Notes: a model not told the origin generated them from the letters alone. DNA of 64,000 nt from Pseudomonas alcaligenes (GCF_041729615.1 NZ_CP154874.1:3393501-3457500); one strand, 5' to 3'. Numbered from the stretch's first letter, positions 24,405 through 33,569 are shown. Made by a program: numbers and translations.

Positions 24405-25335
24405 ATTGAAAGCCGCCGGCCAGTCCTGTTCGGTGACTCCTGGCAGCAACCTGCTCGATGCCCTCAACGGCGCCGGCCTGCGCGTGCCCTACAGCTGCCG
24501 CTCCGGCAGCTGCCATGCCTGCCTGGTGCGCTGCGTGCGTGGCGAACCGCTGGACGAGCAGCCGCAGGCGCTGAGCGCGGAGCGCCGCGAGCAGGGCTGG
24601 CGCCTGGCCTGCCAGTGCCGGGTGGCCGGTGACCTCGAAGTGCAGCTGTTCGACCCGGCCCGCGACGGCCTGCCGGCGCGGGTGCAGACGCTCGACTGGC
24701 TGAGCCCCACGGTGCTGCGCCTGCGCCTGCTGCCGGAGCGGCCGCTGCGCTACGCCGCCGGCCAGCACCTGGTGCTGTGGGCCGGGGAGGGGGTGGCGCG
24801 GCCCTACTCGCTGGCCAGCCTGCCGGGCGAGGAGCCCTGGCTGGAGTTCCATCTGGACTGCCGGCGCAGCGGCGCCTTCAGCGACATCGCCCGCCAGCTG
24901 CGCCCGGGCGATGCGCTGCGCCTGGGCGAGCTGCGCGGTGGCGCCCTGCACTACGATCCGGACTGGCAGCAGCGGCCGCTCTGGCTGCTGGCCGCCGGCA
25001 CCGGCCTGGCGCCGCTGTGGGGGGTGCTGCGCGAGGCGTTGCGTCAGCATCACCAGGGCCCCATAAGGCTCATTCACCTGGCCCATGACGGCGCCGAGCA
25101 CTATCTGGCCGAGCCGCTGCAGGCACTGGCCGCGGCCCATCCGCAGCTGCAAGTGCAGTTGGTGGCGACGTCCGAGCAGGCGGAGGTTTTGGCACAACTG
25201 CGGCTTGTTTCGCGGCAGACCCTCGCCTTACTCTGCGGCTCCCCCGCCAGCGTGGAAGCCTTCGCCCGCCGCCTGTTCATCCTCGGCGTGCCGCGCAACC
25301 AGGTGCTGGCCGATCTTTTTCTGCCCCACGCCTGA
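24397..25335 (+). CDS. Plant-type ferredoxin - FAD/NAD(P)H oxidoreductase
   Basis: A 312-residue electron-transfer protein. The N-terminal [2Fe-2S] domain has CRSGSCHAC (C-x4-C-x2-C) and a fourth Cys in LACQC. Then comes an FAD domain with RPYSLAS and an NAD(P) domain with LLAAGTGLAPLWG. This is the layout of toluene/naphthalene dioxygenase reductases and CDP-6-deoxy-glucose reductase-like proteins. The partner is unknown. GTG start at 24397 follows GGGAGG by six bases and overlaps the cyclase gene, so both are expressed together. PA4331 is the syntenic gene. Confidence 0.85.
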   Translation: MPELKAAGQSCSVTPGSNLLDALNGAGLRVPYSCRSGSCHACLVRCVRGEPLDEQPQALSAERREQGWRLACQCRVAGDLEVQLFDPARDGLPARVQTLDWLSPTVLRLRLLPERPLRYAAGQHLVLWAGEGVARPYSLASLPGEEPWLEFHLDCRRSGAFSDIARQLRPGDALRLGELRGGALHYDPDWQQRPLWLLAAGTGLAPLWGVLREALRQHHQGPIRLIHLAHDGAEHYLAEPLQALAAAHPQLQVQLVATSEQAEVLAQLRLVSRQTLALLCGSPASVEAFARRLFILGVPRNQVLADLFLPHA

Positions 25336-25359
25336 TCGGGGCCTTGCCCCGGAGTTGCC

Positions 25360-26133
25360 ATGAGCGAACACATACTGGTCGAGCGCGAAGACGGCCTGCT
25401 GACCCTGCGCCTGAACCGCGTAGACAAGAAGAACGCCCTGACCCGCGCCATGTACAGCCGCATGGCCGAAGTGCTGGACGCCGCCAATGCCGACCGCACG
25501 GTGCGTGTCGTGCTGATCACTGGTGGTCCGGAGTGCTTCACCAGCGGCAACGACGTGGCGGACTTCCTGCAGGCGCCGCCCACCGGCATGGACAGCCCGG
25601 TGTTCCAGTTCATGCGCGCGCTGTTCGACTTCGCGAAGCCGGTGGTGGCCGCCGTGGCCGGCCCGGCGGTAGGCATCGGCACCACGTTGCTGCTGCACTG
25701 CGACCTTGTTTACGTCAGTCGCGATGCCAAGCTGCGCACGCCCTTCGTCAACCTTGGCCTGTGCCCGGAGTTCGGCTCCAGCCTGCTGTTGCAGCAACTG
25801 CTGGGGCCGGCCAGGGCCGCCGAGGTGCTGCTGCTGGGCGAGGCCTTCACCGGCGAGCAGGCGGCCGAGTGGGGCATCGCCGGTGCCGCCCTGGAGGATG
25901 GCCCGAGCACAATGGCCAAGGCCCGCGAGATGGCCCGGCGTTTCCTCGACCTGGCGCCTTCGGCGGTGGCCGACAGCAAGCGCCTGATGCGTGCGCCGGG
26001 GCGCGAGCAGCTGCGCCAGGTGATCGAGGAGGAGGGCGCTTTGTTCGGCCAGCGCCTGCGCTCGCCGGAGGCCATCGAGGCACTGAGCGCCTTCATGCAG
26101 CGGCGCCAGCCGGACTTTTCCCGCTTCGCCTGA
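25360..26133 (+). CDS. Enoyl-CoA hydratase/isomerase family protein
   Basis: A 257-residue crotonase-fold enzyme. CFTSGNDVADFL and AVAGPAVGIGTTLLLHCDLVYVS form the acyl-CoA oxyanion hole. LRTPFVNLGLCPEFGSSLLL is the second active-site helix; the hydratase Glu pair is only partly kept (PEFGSS), so isomerase or other crotonase chemistry is possible. It follows the ferredoxin reductase by 24 bases, in one operon with the diguanylate cyclase. Confidence 0.85.
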   Translation: MSEHILVEREDGLLTLRLNRVDKKNALTRAMYSRMAEVLDAANADRTVRVVLITGGPECFTSGNDVADFLQAPPTGMDSPVFQFMRALFDFAKPVVAAVAGPAVGIGTTLLLHCDLVYVSRDAKLRTPFVNLGLCPEFGSSLLLQQLLGPARAAEVLLLGEAFTGEQAAEWGIAGAALEDGPSTMAKAREMARRFLDLAPSAVADSKRLMRAPGREQLRQVIEEEGALFGQRLRSPEAIEALSAFMQRRQPDFSRFA

Positions 26134-26178
26134 GGCCGCCGGGGCCAGTCGTCTGAACTGCCGCCTGTTCCGCGCGCC

Positions 26179-27093
26179 TCAGGGGTGCTCCCAGGGCGCG
26201 TCCGCCAGGCGCTGCTGGAGGAAGTCGCACAGCGCCAGGACCTTGTGCGAGGCGCGGCTGGAACGCGGGTACAGGGCGTAGATGGCATAGGCCGGCGGCC
26301 GTGCCTGCGGCAGCACCTCGAGCAGCGCGCCCGAACGCAGGTGCGGCTGCACGATGAAGCTCGGCAGCAGCGCCAGGCCCTGGCCGGCCAGTGCCATGGC
26401 GCACATCGCCTCGCCGTTGTTGCTGGCGAAGCGCCCGCGCGGCGTCAGGCTGAGCAGGTCGCCGCTCGAGTCGCGGCTGTCGAACGACCAGAACTGCCCC
26501 GAGACCACGTTGCTGTAGCCGATGCAGTCGTGCTCCAGCAGTTCCTCGATGCGCTGCGGCACGCCGTGCCGGGCGGCGTAGGCGGGGCTGCAGCAGAGCA
26601 GGCGTGCGCTGCTGGCCAGCTTGCGTGCGATCAGTGCGCTGTCGCCGATGTGCGCGACGCGCACGCACAGGTCGTAGCCCTCGCGCTCGAAGTCGCTGAT
26701 GCGGTCGTCCAGGTGCAGGGTGATTTCCAGCTGCGGGTGCAGGGCCATGAACTCGGCGAGCAGCGGCGCCAGCCAGAGCGTGCCGAAGCTCATCGGCGCG
26801 AGCATGTGCAGGCGCCCGCGCAGGCCGCTGTCGGTGTAGGTCGCCGCCTCGGCCGCCTGCTGCAGTTCGCGCAGGGCGTCCTTGGCCTGGCGGTAGAAGC
26901 CCAGGCCGTTCTCCGTCGGCCCCACCTTGCGCGTCGAGCGGTGCAGCAGCTTGGCGCCCAGGCGCTGCTCCAGGTCGCTCAGGCGCTTGCTCACCACCGA
27001 TTTGGACAGGGCCAGATCCTCCGCGGCGCGGCTCACGCCGCCCAGCTCCACCACGCGCAGAAAGGTCTCGATCTCCTGCAGGTCCAGTTTCAT
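26179..27093 (-). CDS. LysR-family transcriptional regulator
   Basis: A 304-residue LysR regulator. Residues 1-60 are the winged HTH (QEIETFLRVVELGGVSRAAEDLALSKSVVSKRLSDLEQRLG), followed by a periplasmic-binding-like effector domain. It is divergent from ycaC, and a dyad T-N11-A box lies between the two, so it may regulate ycaC and itself. Effector unknown. Confidence 0.9.
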   Translation of the reverse strand: MKLDLQEIETFLRVVELGGVSRAAEDLALSKSVVSKRLSDLEQRLGAKLLHRSTRKVGPTENGLGFYRQAKDALRELQQAAEAATYTDSGLRGRLHMLAPMSFGTLWLAPLLAEFMALHPQLEITLHLDDRISDFEREGYDLCVRVAHIGDSALIARKLASSARLLCCSPAYAARHGVPQRIEELLEHDCIGYSNVVSGQFWSFDSRDSSGDLLSLTPRGRFASNNGEAMCAMALAGQGLALLPSFIVQPHLRSGALLEVLPQARPPAYAIYALYPRSSRASHKVLALCDFLQQRLADAPWEHP

Positions 27094-27159
27094 GGCGTTC
27101 GTTCCCGAGTGTGAGATTGGCCAAGGATAGCGTTGGTATGGCGGCGGATTGTTCTGTTC

Positions 27160-27172
27160 TAGCGAAAAGCTA
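27160..27172. promoter_or_regulatory. Candidate LysR-type box between the LysR gene and ycaC
   Basis: TAGCGAAAAGCTA is a T-N11-A sequence with TAGC/GCTA dyad arms, in the 180-base divergent gap, about 67 bases from the regulator start and 100 from ycaC. Confidence 0.45.
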
Positions 27173-27272
27173 TTTGCCCATTTGCCGGGACGTCAGGGCC
27201 CCCGCCAGCGGCTAGGCTGAGAGTTCATCGATTCCGATGCCCACTTCGCCGCAACCCCACGGGAGGTTCACC

Positions 27273-27887
27273 ATGTCCTTTACCTACAAGCGCCTGAACA
27301 AGGACGACGCCGTCGTGCTGCTGGTCGACCACCAGGCTGGCCTGCTGTCGCTGGTGCGCGACTACAGCCCGGACGAGTTCAAGAACAACGTGCTGGCGCT
27401 GGCCGACATCGCCAAGTTCTTCAAACTGCCGACCATCCTCACCACCAGCTTCGAGCAGGGCCCCAACGGCCCCATAGTGCCTGAGCTCAAGGCCATGTTC
27501 CCGGATGCGCCCTACATCGCCCGCCCTGGCCAGATCAACGCCTGGGACAATGCCGACTTCGTCAACGCGATCAAGGCCACCGGGCGCAAGCAGCTGATCA
27601 TCGCCGGCGTGGTGACCGACGTGTGCGTGGCCTTCCCGACCCTGTCGGCCCTGGCGGAGGGCTATGAGGTGTTCGTGGTCACCGACGCCTCCGGCACCTT
27701 CAACACCTCGGTGCGCGACGCCGCGCTGACCCGCATGGCGCATGCCGGTGCACAGTTGCTCAACTGGTTCAGCGTCGGCTGCGAGCTGCACCGCGACTGG
27801 CGCAACGACATCGAGGGTTTCGGCGGCATCCTCGGTGGCCACCTGCCGGCCTACGCCAACCTGATCCAGAGCTACAACCAGAAGTAG
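27273..27887 (+). CDS. ycaC: YcaC-type isochorismatase-superfamily hydrolase
   Basis: A 204-residue cysteine hydrolase very similar to YcaC (YKRLNKDDAVVLLVDHQAGLLSLVRDYSPDEFKNNVLAL...). The expected catalytic triad is the Asp of LLVDHQ, a Lys, and the Cys of GVVTDVCVAFP. YcaC proteins form octamers and have no settled substrate. GGGAGG precedes the ATG at 27273. Likely controlled by the divergent LysR gene. Confidence 0.9.
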   Translation: MSFTYKRLNKDDAVVLLVDHQAGLLSLVRDYSPDEFKNNVLALADIAKFFKLPTILTTSFEQGPNGPIVPELKAMFPDAPYIARPGQINAWDNADFVNAIKATGRKQLIIAGVVTDVCVAFPTLSALAEGYEVFVVTDASGTFNTSVRDAALTRMAHAGAQLLNWFSVGCELHRDWRNDIEGFGGILGGHLPAYANLIQSYNQK

Positions 27888-27903
27888 CCGGGCGCCCTCC
27901 AGC

Positions 27904-27932
27904 AAAAAGGCCGCTCATCGAGCGGCCTTTTT
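27904..27932. terminator. Bidirectional terminator between ycaC and pykA
   Basis: AAAAAGGCCGCT / AGCGGCCTTTTT, 12-base arms with loop CATCG, between converging genes. Confidence 0.85.
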
Positions 27933-27946
27933 CATGCTGCACGGCA

Positions 27947-29398
27947 TCACACCAGCGGGTCGCCGACGTGCAGGATCTTCATGGTGTTGGTGCCGCCGGT
28001 GCCGTGGTAGCTGTCGCCCTTGGTCAGGATCACCCAGTCGCCGGGTTCCACCACGCCGCGCTTGAGCAGCTCGTCCACCGCCGCCTGGCTGACCTTGTTG
28101 GCCGGCAGGGCGGCCGGGTCGAAGGGCACGGTGTACACGCCGCGGAACAGCGCCACGCGGGCCTGCGCCTCGCGGTGCGGGGTGAAGGCGAAGATCGGGA
28201 TCGACGAGCGGATGCGCGACATGATCAGCGGGCTGTAGCCGCTCTCGGTCAGGCTGATGATGGCCTTCACACCCGGGAAGTGGTTGGCGGTGTACATGGT
28301 GGCCAGGGCCACGCTCTCGTCGCAGCGCTCGAAGGTGCGGCCGATGCGGTGGCTGGACTTCTGGCTGGTCGGGTGCTTCTCGGCGCCCAGGCACACGCGC
28401 GCCATGGCCTCCACGGCCTCCACCGGGTACTCGCCGGCGGCGCTCTCGGCCGACAGCATCACCGCGTCGGTGTAGTCCAGCGCGGCGTTGGCCACGTCGG
28501 AGACTTCCGCGCGGGTCGGCATCGGGCTGTGGATCATCGACTCCATCATCTGCGTGGCGGTGATCACCGCTTTGTTCAGGCGGCGGGCGTGGGCGATGAT
28601 CTTCTTCTGGATGCCGACCAGCTCGGCGTCGCCGATCTCCACGGCGAGGTCGCCACGGGCCACCATCACCGCATCGCTGGCGCGGATCAGGCCGTCCAGC
28701 GCGGCGTCGTCGGCCACCGCCTCGGCGCGCTCGATCTTGGCCACCAGCCAGGCGTTGCCACCGGCCTCGGTGAGCAGGCGGCGGGCGTATTCCATGTCGG
28801 CGGCGTCGCGCGGGAAGGACACGGCGACGTAGTCCAGCTCCATCTCGGCGGCCAGCTTGATGTCGACCTTGTCCTTGTCGGTCAGGGCCGGGGCGGTGAG
28901 GCCGCCACCACGGCGGTTGATGCCCTTGTTGTCGGACAGCGGGCCGCCGATCTCGACGCGGCAGTGCAGCTCGTCGGCGCCCTTGAGTTCGACGCGCATG
29001 ACCACGCGACCGTCGTCCAGCAGCAGCTCGTCGCCGACGTCGCAGTCCTGGATCAGCGCCGGGTAGTCGATGCCCACCACCTCCTGGTTACCGGTGGTGC
29101 GCGAGTGGGTCGCCGACAGGCGGAACAGGTCGCCGTCCTTCAACTCGATGCGCTTGTTCTCGAACTTGGCGATGCGGATCTTCGGCCCCTGCAGGTCGCC
29201 GAGCAGCGCCACGTGGCGCCCGTGCTTGGCCGCCAGCTCGCGTACCAGGGCAGCGCGGGCCTTGTGGTCGTCGGCGCTGCCGTGGGAGAAGTTCAGGCGG
29301 GCCACGTCGATGCCGGCGACGATCAGGCGCTCCAGCACTTCCGGGGAGCTACTGGCGGGGCCGAGGGTGGCGACGATTTTGGTGCGGCGCAGGGTCAT
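27947..29398 (-). CDS. pykA: Pyruvate kinase (PykA type)
   Basis: A 483-residue enzyme converting phosphoenolpyruvate and ADP to pyruvate and ATP. Visible motifs include LNFSHGSADDH, the catalytic-site segments LVAKIERAEAV and VMVARGDLAVEIG, and ITATQMMESM. The C-terminal domain carries the allosteric site. Syntenic with PA4329, immediately beyond the ferredoxin/enoyl-CoA hydratase genes. Single-gene unit. Confidence 0.95.
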   Translation of the reverse strand: MTLRRTKIVATLGPASSSPEVLERLIVAGIDVARLNFSHGSADDHKARAALVRELAAKHGRHVALLGDLQGPKIRIAKFENKRIELKDGDLFRLSATHSRTTGNQEVVGIDYPALIQDCDVGDELLLDDGRVVMRVELKGADELHCRVEIGGPLSDNKGINRRGGGLTAPALTDKDKVDIKLAAEMELDYVAVSFPRDAADMEYARRLLTEAGGNAWLVAKIERAEAVADDAALDGLIRASDAVMVARGDLAVEIGDAELVGIQKKIIAHARRLNKAVITATQMMESMIHSPMPTRAEVSDVANAALDYTDAVMLSAESAAGEYPVEAVEAMARVCLGAEKHPTSQKSSHRIGRTFERCDESVALATMYTANHFPGVKAIISLTESGYSPLIMSRIRSSIPIFAFTPHREAQARVALFRGVYTVPFDPAALPANKVSQAAVDELLKRGVVEPGDWVILTKGDSYHGTGGTNTMKILHVGDPLV

Positions 29399-29533
29399 GC
29401 GGTAACTCCATTCTCAATGCGTGCGGCGAGGCTACTACGGCCTTGCACTGTAGTCATTGTTCGCTTGCACTACCTGGTCGGCTGCAGAAAGTCGCGCGGC
29501 GGCCGATACTCTGCGCAGTGGAGGAAACCGACC

Positions 29534-29908
29534 ATGCGTACCCTGATCCTGCTTCTCGCCCTGGCCAGCCTGGCCGGCTGCAACCGCATCTCCCTCGACC
29601 GCCACCTGGACGAGGCCTACAAGCACTACAACGTCGGCGACTGCGACCAGGCCCTGCTCGACCTGTCGCGCGCCGAGCGCACCAGCCGCTCGCGCAGCTA
29701 CGTGCAGCCGGAGATTTCCCTGCTGCGCGGCCAGTGCCTGGAACGGCAGAACCTGTTCGTCGATGCGGCGCAGACCTACGAGTTCATCATCAACCGCTAC
29801 CCGGGCAGCGAGTACGCCTACCGCGCGCGTGCCAGGCTGGAGACCCTGCGCCAGCTCGGGCATCATCAGGCGAGCGAACCGGCCAAGGCGACTCCCGCAT
29901 CCCTCTGA
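29534..29908 (+). CDS. Outer-membrane lipoprotein with TPR-like repeats
   Basis: A 124-residue lipoprotein. The signal MRTLILLLALASLAGC ends in a lipobox (LAGC), and Asn after Cys is compatible with outer membrane sorting. The mature part has TPR-like helices (ALLDLSRAERTSR..., FVDAAQTYEFIINRYPGSEYAYRARARLE), similar to the BamD/YbgF style. Probably a scaffold protein; partner unknown. Start at 29534, preceded by GAGGAAA. Confidence 0.82.
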   Translation: MRTLILLLALASLAGCNRISLDRHLDEAYKHYNVGDCDQALLDLSRAERTSRSRSYVQPEISLLRGQCLERQNLFVDAAQTYEFIINRYPGSEYAYRARARLETLRQLGHHQASEPAKATPASL

Positions 29909-29979
29909 TGCGGCCGCCAGTCGGCCGACTGTCAGGGAGAGGGGCGCGGCGCTAAGCTGCGCCAGAGGAGGGAGTCCAC

Positions 29980-30405
29980 ATGCGTCATCTGCTATTCATC
30001 GTGCTGCTTGCGCCGGCCCTGGCCAGCGCGGAAATCTACCGCTGGACGGATGCCCAGGGGCGCGTGCATTTCGGCGAGCGCCCGGGCGGGGCCAATGCCG
30101 AGACCGTCGAGGTCAAGCCGCAGGTGGTCGAGCGCGATGCCGCCACCCTCGAGCGCGAACGCCGCACCCAGCAGTTCTACGATGCCCGCCGCGAGGAGCA
30201 GGCCCAGGCCGCGACGCGTGCCGCTGCCGCGCGTGCCGAGCGCCACCAGGAGTGCAGCGAACTGCGCCGCCGGTTGGCGCAAATCAGCGAGGATGGCCGC
30301 TACTTCAGCTTGGAAGCCAACGGCGAGCGCCGCTACTACAGCGACGACGAAATGGCCAGCGCCCGTAGCCGTCTGTCGTCCCGCATCGCCGAGCGGTGCG
30401 GTTGA
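29980..30405 (+). CDS. Secreted DUF4124 protein
   Basis: A 141-residue protein with a Sec signal (MRHLLFIVLLAPALASA) and the DUF4124 motif IYRWTDAQGRVHFGERP, followed by a charged helical region. DUF4124 proteins are periplasmic and of unknown function. It is preceded by GGAGGGAG. Lies 71 bases after the lipoprotein gene and may be co-transcribed. Confidence 0.8.
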   Translation: MRHLLFIVLLAPALASAEIYRWTDAQGRVHFGERPGGANAETVEVKPQVVERDAATLERERRTQQFYDARREEQAQAATRAAAARAERHQECSELRRRLAQISEDGRYFSLEANGERRYYSDDEMASARSRLSSRIAERCG

Positions 30406-30457
30406 CCCTGGCCGGGTGGCGGCAGGCCGACCATACTCCAAGACCCAGCTCTAGCGA

Positions 30458-30826
30458 ATGGCCACCATGCATACCCAGCGCCGCATCGAACGCCACCAGC
30501 TGCCTTACTACCTCAAGGTGTTCAACCGCATCACCGACAAGCCCATGGGCTACATCGGCAATGTCTCGCTGGACGGCCTGATGCTGATCAGCCAGCTGCC
30601 CATGCTGGTCAACGCGCGTTTCGACATGCGCCTGAAGATCCCCGGCCGCGACGGCCGCGTCCATCCCATCGACTTCGCCGCCACCTGCCAGTGGAGCCGC
30701 GAGGACGTCACCCCCGGCACCTTCGACTCCGGTTTCGCCCTGGTGGCGCCGCCGGCCGAGTACGTCGAAATGGTCGATGCCCTGCGCCTGTACTTCAGCT
30801 TCCACCCTTTGGCCGCCTCGGCCTGA
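30458..30826 (+). CDS. PilZ-domain protein
   Basis: A 122-residue stand-alone PilZ domain. The c-di-GMP motif RRIERH (RxxxR) is at residues 8-13 and GNVSLDGLMLIS gives the second motif (xSxxG, here as NVSLDG). It could be a small c-di-GMP receptor; the SadC-like cyclase 6 kb away is a potential source, but direct linkage is inference. Position corresponds to PA4324-like genes. Confidence 0.85.
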   Translation: MATMHTQRRIERHQLPYYLKVFNRITDKPMGYIGNVSLDGLMLISQLPMLVNARFDMRLKIPGRDGRVHPIDFAATCQWSREDVTPGTFDSGFALVAPPAEYVEMVDALRLYFSFHPLAASA

Positions 30827-30837
30827 ACTGACCCGGT

Positions 30838-31764
30838 TCAGGCAATCCAGGGCAGGATGATCTCGTCGCTGCGGCGGATGCCCGCGGTCAGCTGCCGGCA
30901 TAGGTCGAGGAACTCGCGCATGGCGGCGGTCTGGTACTTCTGCTTGTGCCAGATGAAATAGAACTGGCGGGTGAGGTCCAGTTCGGGCGTTTCCACCGGC
31001 ACCAGGCTGCCGCGGCGGAAGGCATCGCGCAGCGACAGGCGCGAAATGCAGCCGATGCCCAGGCCCGATTCCACGGCGCGCTTGATCGCCTCGGTATGCT
31101 CCAGCTCCAGGCGGATATTCAGCTGCGAGGAGTGATGACGCATGGCCTGGTCGAAGGTCAGCCGCGTACCCGAGCCCTGCTCGCGCAGAATCCAGGCCTC
31201 CCGGGTCAGTTCGGCCATGCTCGCGCTGCCGCGTTCGGCCAGCGGATGGCGCGGTGCGCAGAACACCACCAGCTCGTCCTCCACCCAGGGCTGCACCTCG
31301 ATGTCCGGATGCTGGCAGTCGCCCTCGATCAGGCCCAGGTCCAGGTCGTAGTGCGCCACCTGCTGCACCACATGGGCGGTGTTGTGCACATGCAGCTTCA
31401 CCCGGCATTCCGGGTGGCGCTGCATGAAGCTGCCGATCAGCAGGGTGGCCAGGTAGTTGCCCACGGTCAGGGTGGCGCCGACTTCCAGCGAGCCGAAGCC
31501 GGTCTTGCCGCTGAGCAGGCGCTCGATCTCGCGGGCCTGGTCGAGCAGGGCCACCGCCTCCGGCAGCAGCTGCCGGCCCAGGGCATTGAGCGACAGGCGC
31601 TTGCCGGCACGGTCGAACAGCTGGCAGTCGGACTGCCGCTCCAGCTCACTGAGCGAAGTGCTGGCCGCGGACTGCGACAGGGCAAGGGATTCGGCCGCGC
31701 GGGAAACGCTTTCCTGCTTGGCCACGGCGACGAAGACTTCCAGCTGTCTGAGCGTGAATTTCAT
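30838..31764 (-). CDS. finR: FinR, LysR-type regulator of fpr
   Basis: A 308-residue LysR regulator: HTH in residues 1-60 (MKFTLRQLEVFVAVAKQESVSRAAESLALSQSAAS), effector domain after. It is divergent from fpr, as finR is in P. putida and P. aeruginosa, where FinR activates fpr under superoxide. The start at 31764 is chosen from homologues; an upstream frame would add 31 residues. Confidence 0.9.
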   Translation of the reverse strand: MKFTLRQLEVFVAVAKQESVSRAAESLALSQSAASTSLSELERQSDCQLFDRAGKRLSLNALGRQLLPEAVALLDQAREIERLLSGKTGFGSLEVGATLTVGNYLATLLIGSFMQRHPECRVKLHVHNTAHVVQQVAHYDLDLGLIEGDCQHPDIEVQPWVEDELVVFCAPRHPLAERGSASMAELTREAWILREQGSGTRLTFDQAMRHHSSQLNIRLELEHTEAIKRAVESGLGIGCISRLSLRDAFRRGSLVPVETPELDLTRQFYFIWHKQKYQTAAMREFLDLCRQLTAGIRRSDEIILPWIA

Positions 31765-31880
31765 ATCTATATAACCAATAAACCATATCTTGATAATCCA
31801 CTTAACAGATATTGTGGCCCTCCCTAGAATGGCGCGCAATCCTGCCGGCCCCGGCACAGCAAGCTATCGAAGGAAACAGC
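31765..31880. promoter_or_regulatory. finR-fpr divergent promoter region
   Basis: A short AT-rich gap with the dyad TATCTTGATA at 31786-31795, a plausible FinR (LysR) binding centre. AAGGAAAC precedes the fpr ATG. Confidence 0.4.
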
Positions 31881-32660
31881 ATGAGCAACATGAACTCGGA
31901 ACGCGTACTGAGTGTGCATCACTGGAACGACACCCTGTTCAGCTTCAAGTGCACCCGCGATCCGGGCCTGCGCTTCGAGAACGGCCAGTTCGTGATGATC
32001 GGCCTGCAGCAGCCCAACGGTCGCCCGCTGATGCGCGCCTACTCCATCGCCAGCCCGAACTGGGAAGAGCACCTGGAGTTCTTCAGCATCAAGGTGCCGG
32101 ACGGCCCGCTGACCTCGCAGCTGCAGCACCTCAAGGAAGGCGACGAGATCATCATCAGCAAGAAGCCCACCGGCACCCTGGTACTCGATGACCTCAACCC
32201 TGGCAAGCACCTGTACCTGCTCAGCACCGGTACTGGCCTCGCGCCCTTCATGAGCGTGATCCAGGACCCGGAAACCTACGAGCGCTTCGAGAAGGTCATC
32301 CTGGTCCACGGCGTGCGCTACGTGAACGAAGTGGCCTACCGCGAATTCATCACCGAGCATCTGCCGAAGAACGAATTCTTCGGTGATGCCCTGAAAGACA
32401 AGCTGATCTACTACCCGACCGTGACCCGCGAGCCCTTCGAGAACCAGGGCCGCCTGACCGACCTGATGCGCAGCGGCAAGCTGTTCGCCGACATCGGCCT
32501 GCCGCCGATCAACCCGCAGGACGACCGCGCCATGATCTGCGGCAGCCCGAGCATGCTCGACGAGACCAGCCAGGTGCTCGACAGCTTCGGCCTGAAGATC
32601 TCCCCGCGCATGCGCGAGCCGGGCGACTACCTGATCGAGCGCGCCTTCGTCGAGAAGTAA
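31881..32660 (+). CDS. fpr: Ferredoxin-NADP(+) reductase
   Basis: A 259-residue FAD enzyme of the bacterial FPR type. RAYSIASPNWEEHLEFFSIKV binds FAD, LLSTGTGLAPFMS binds the NADP pyrophosphate, MICGSPSMLDE is the conserved C-terminal motif, and the protein ends in VEK. It exchanges electrons between NADPH and ferredoxin/flavodoxin or BfrB-associated ferredoxin in iron metabolism and oxidative stress. Regulated by FinR. Confidence 0.95.
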   Translation: MSNMNSERVLSVHHWNDTLFSFKCTRDPGLRFENGQFVMIGLQQPNGRPLMRAYSIASPNWEEHLEFFSIKVPDGPLTSQLQHLKEGDEIIISKKPTGTLVLDDLNPGKHLYLLSTGTGLAPFMSVIQDPETYERFEKVILVHGVRYVNEVAYREFITEHLPKNEFFGDALKDKLIYYPTVTREPFENQGRLTDLMRSGKLFADIGLPPINPQDDRAMICGSPSMLDETSQVLDSFGLKISPRMREPGDYLIERAFVEK

Positions 32661-32678
32661 GCGTCAGTCGCTGCATAC

Positions 32679-32704
32679 ACAAACCCGCCAATCGGCGGGT
32701 TTGT
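32679..32704 (+). terminator. Terminator after fpr
   Basis: ACAAACCCGCC / GGCGGGTTTGT, 11-base arms with a four-base loop, between convergent fpr and trmO. Confidence 0.75.
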
Positions 32705-32729
32705 CGTTTCTGGCCAGGGCTCGGCTGGC

Positions 32730-32750
32730 GTAGCCCGGATGCAATCCGGG
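32730..32750. repeat. REP-like element (single copy)
   Basis: A 21-base element starting GTAGCCCGGATG and ending AATCCGGG, with internal CCCGGAT/ATCCGGG dyad. The same element occurs twice at 43633-43692. Confidence 0.6.
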
Positions 32751-32757
32751 GCTGCCC

Positions 32758-33450
32758 TCAGCCCAGTACCACTTCCAGTACGCGGATGCGCCCGGGCCCG
32801 GGGTAGTGCCAGCGCACCTGCACGTCCCACAGCAGCACGCCGTAGCGGCGTTCCGGCTCCGGCACCTGGTAGGCCGGGCGCGGGTCCTGGCGCAGGCATT
32901 GCTCGATCAGCGCCACCAGCGGCTCGCCCAGGCGCAGCGCATGCTCGTGGGCCTGGGCCAGCGCGGCTTCGTGCCACTCCAGGGCTACCTGCGGTGGCGG
33001 CGCCTCGGCAATGCGGTTGAACGCCTCGGGTACCTGGTCGGCGTAGGGCACGTAGGGTTTGATGTCCAGCACCGGCGTGCCGTCCAGCAGATCGATGCCG
33101 GACAGCCACAACCGACCCGGCTCGACCCGCTCCAGCTTCACCACCGACTGGCCGATGCCGTTGGGCCGGTGCGTGGCCCGGCTGGCGAACACACCGATCG
33201 ACTGGTTGCCGCCCAGGCGCGGCGGTCGCACCTTGAGTCGGGGCTTGTCCTCCAGCGCCTGGTGGAAGAGAAACAGCAGCCACACATGGCTGACCTGCTC
33301 CAGCCCCGCCACCGCCTCGGCACGATCGAACGGCGCCACCAGCTCCAGCACGCCACGGGCGGCCGGGGCCAGCTGTGGCTGGCGGGGAATGGCGAACTTC
33401 TCCTTGAAGCAGGAGCGCAGGTAGCCGACGGGGGTAACGGAGTGGGGCAT
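32758..33450 (-). CDS. trmO: tRNA (N6-threonylcarbamoyladenosine37-N6)-methyltransferase
   Basis: A 230-residue TrmO/TsaA-family enzyme (formerly YaeB) that methylates t6A at position 37 of threonine tRNA. PVGYLRSCFKEKFAIPRQP, HVWLLFLFH, RPPRLGG, FASRATHRPNGIG and LDIKPYVPY are the family's conserved motifs. It occurs just beyond fpr as in P. aeruginosa. The integron begins upstream of it, on the right. Confidence 0.9.
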   Translation of the reverse strand: MPHSVTPVGYLRSCFKEKFAIPRQPQLAPAARGVLELVAPFDRAEAVAGLEQVSHVWLLFLFHQALEDKPRLKVRPPRLGGNQSIGVFASRATHRPNGIGQSVVKLERVEPGRLWLSGIDLLDGTPVLDIKPYVPYADQVPEAFNRIAEAPPPQVALEWHEAALAQAHEHALRLGEPLVALIEQCLRQDPRPAYQVPEPERRYGVLLWDVQVRWHYPGPGRIRVLEVVLG

Positions 33451-33569
33451 GACGACACGCTATTCGGGGAACCTGCGCATGGTAGCCGAAGCGGCGGAGC
33501 GCGGGGCGTGCTGGTGTGCTGACGGGGCGCCCCACTGACTCGGTGCCGAGTAACCAATATTGTCTTGGC

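Noticed and set aside
29399..29533. HexR site in front of pykA
   Set aside because: The TGTAGTCATTGTT sequence lacks the symmetrical TGTA...TACA needed.
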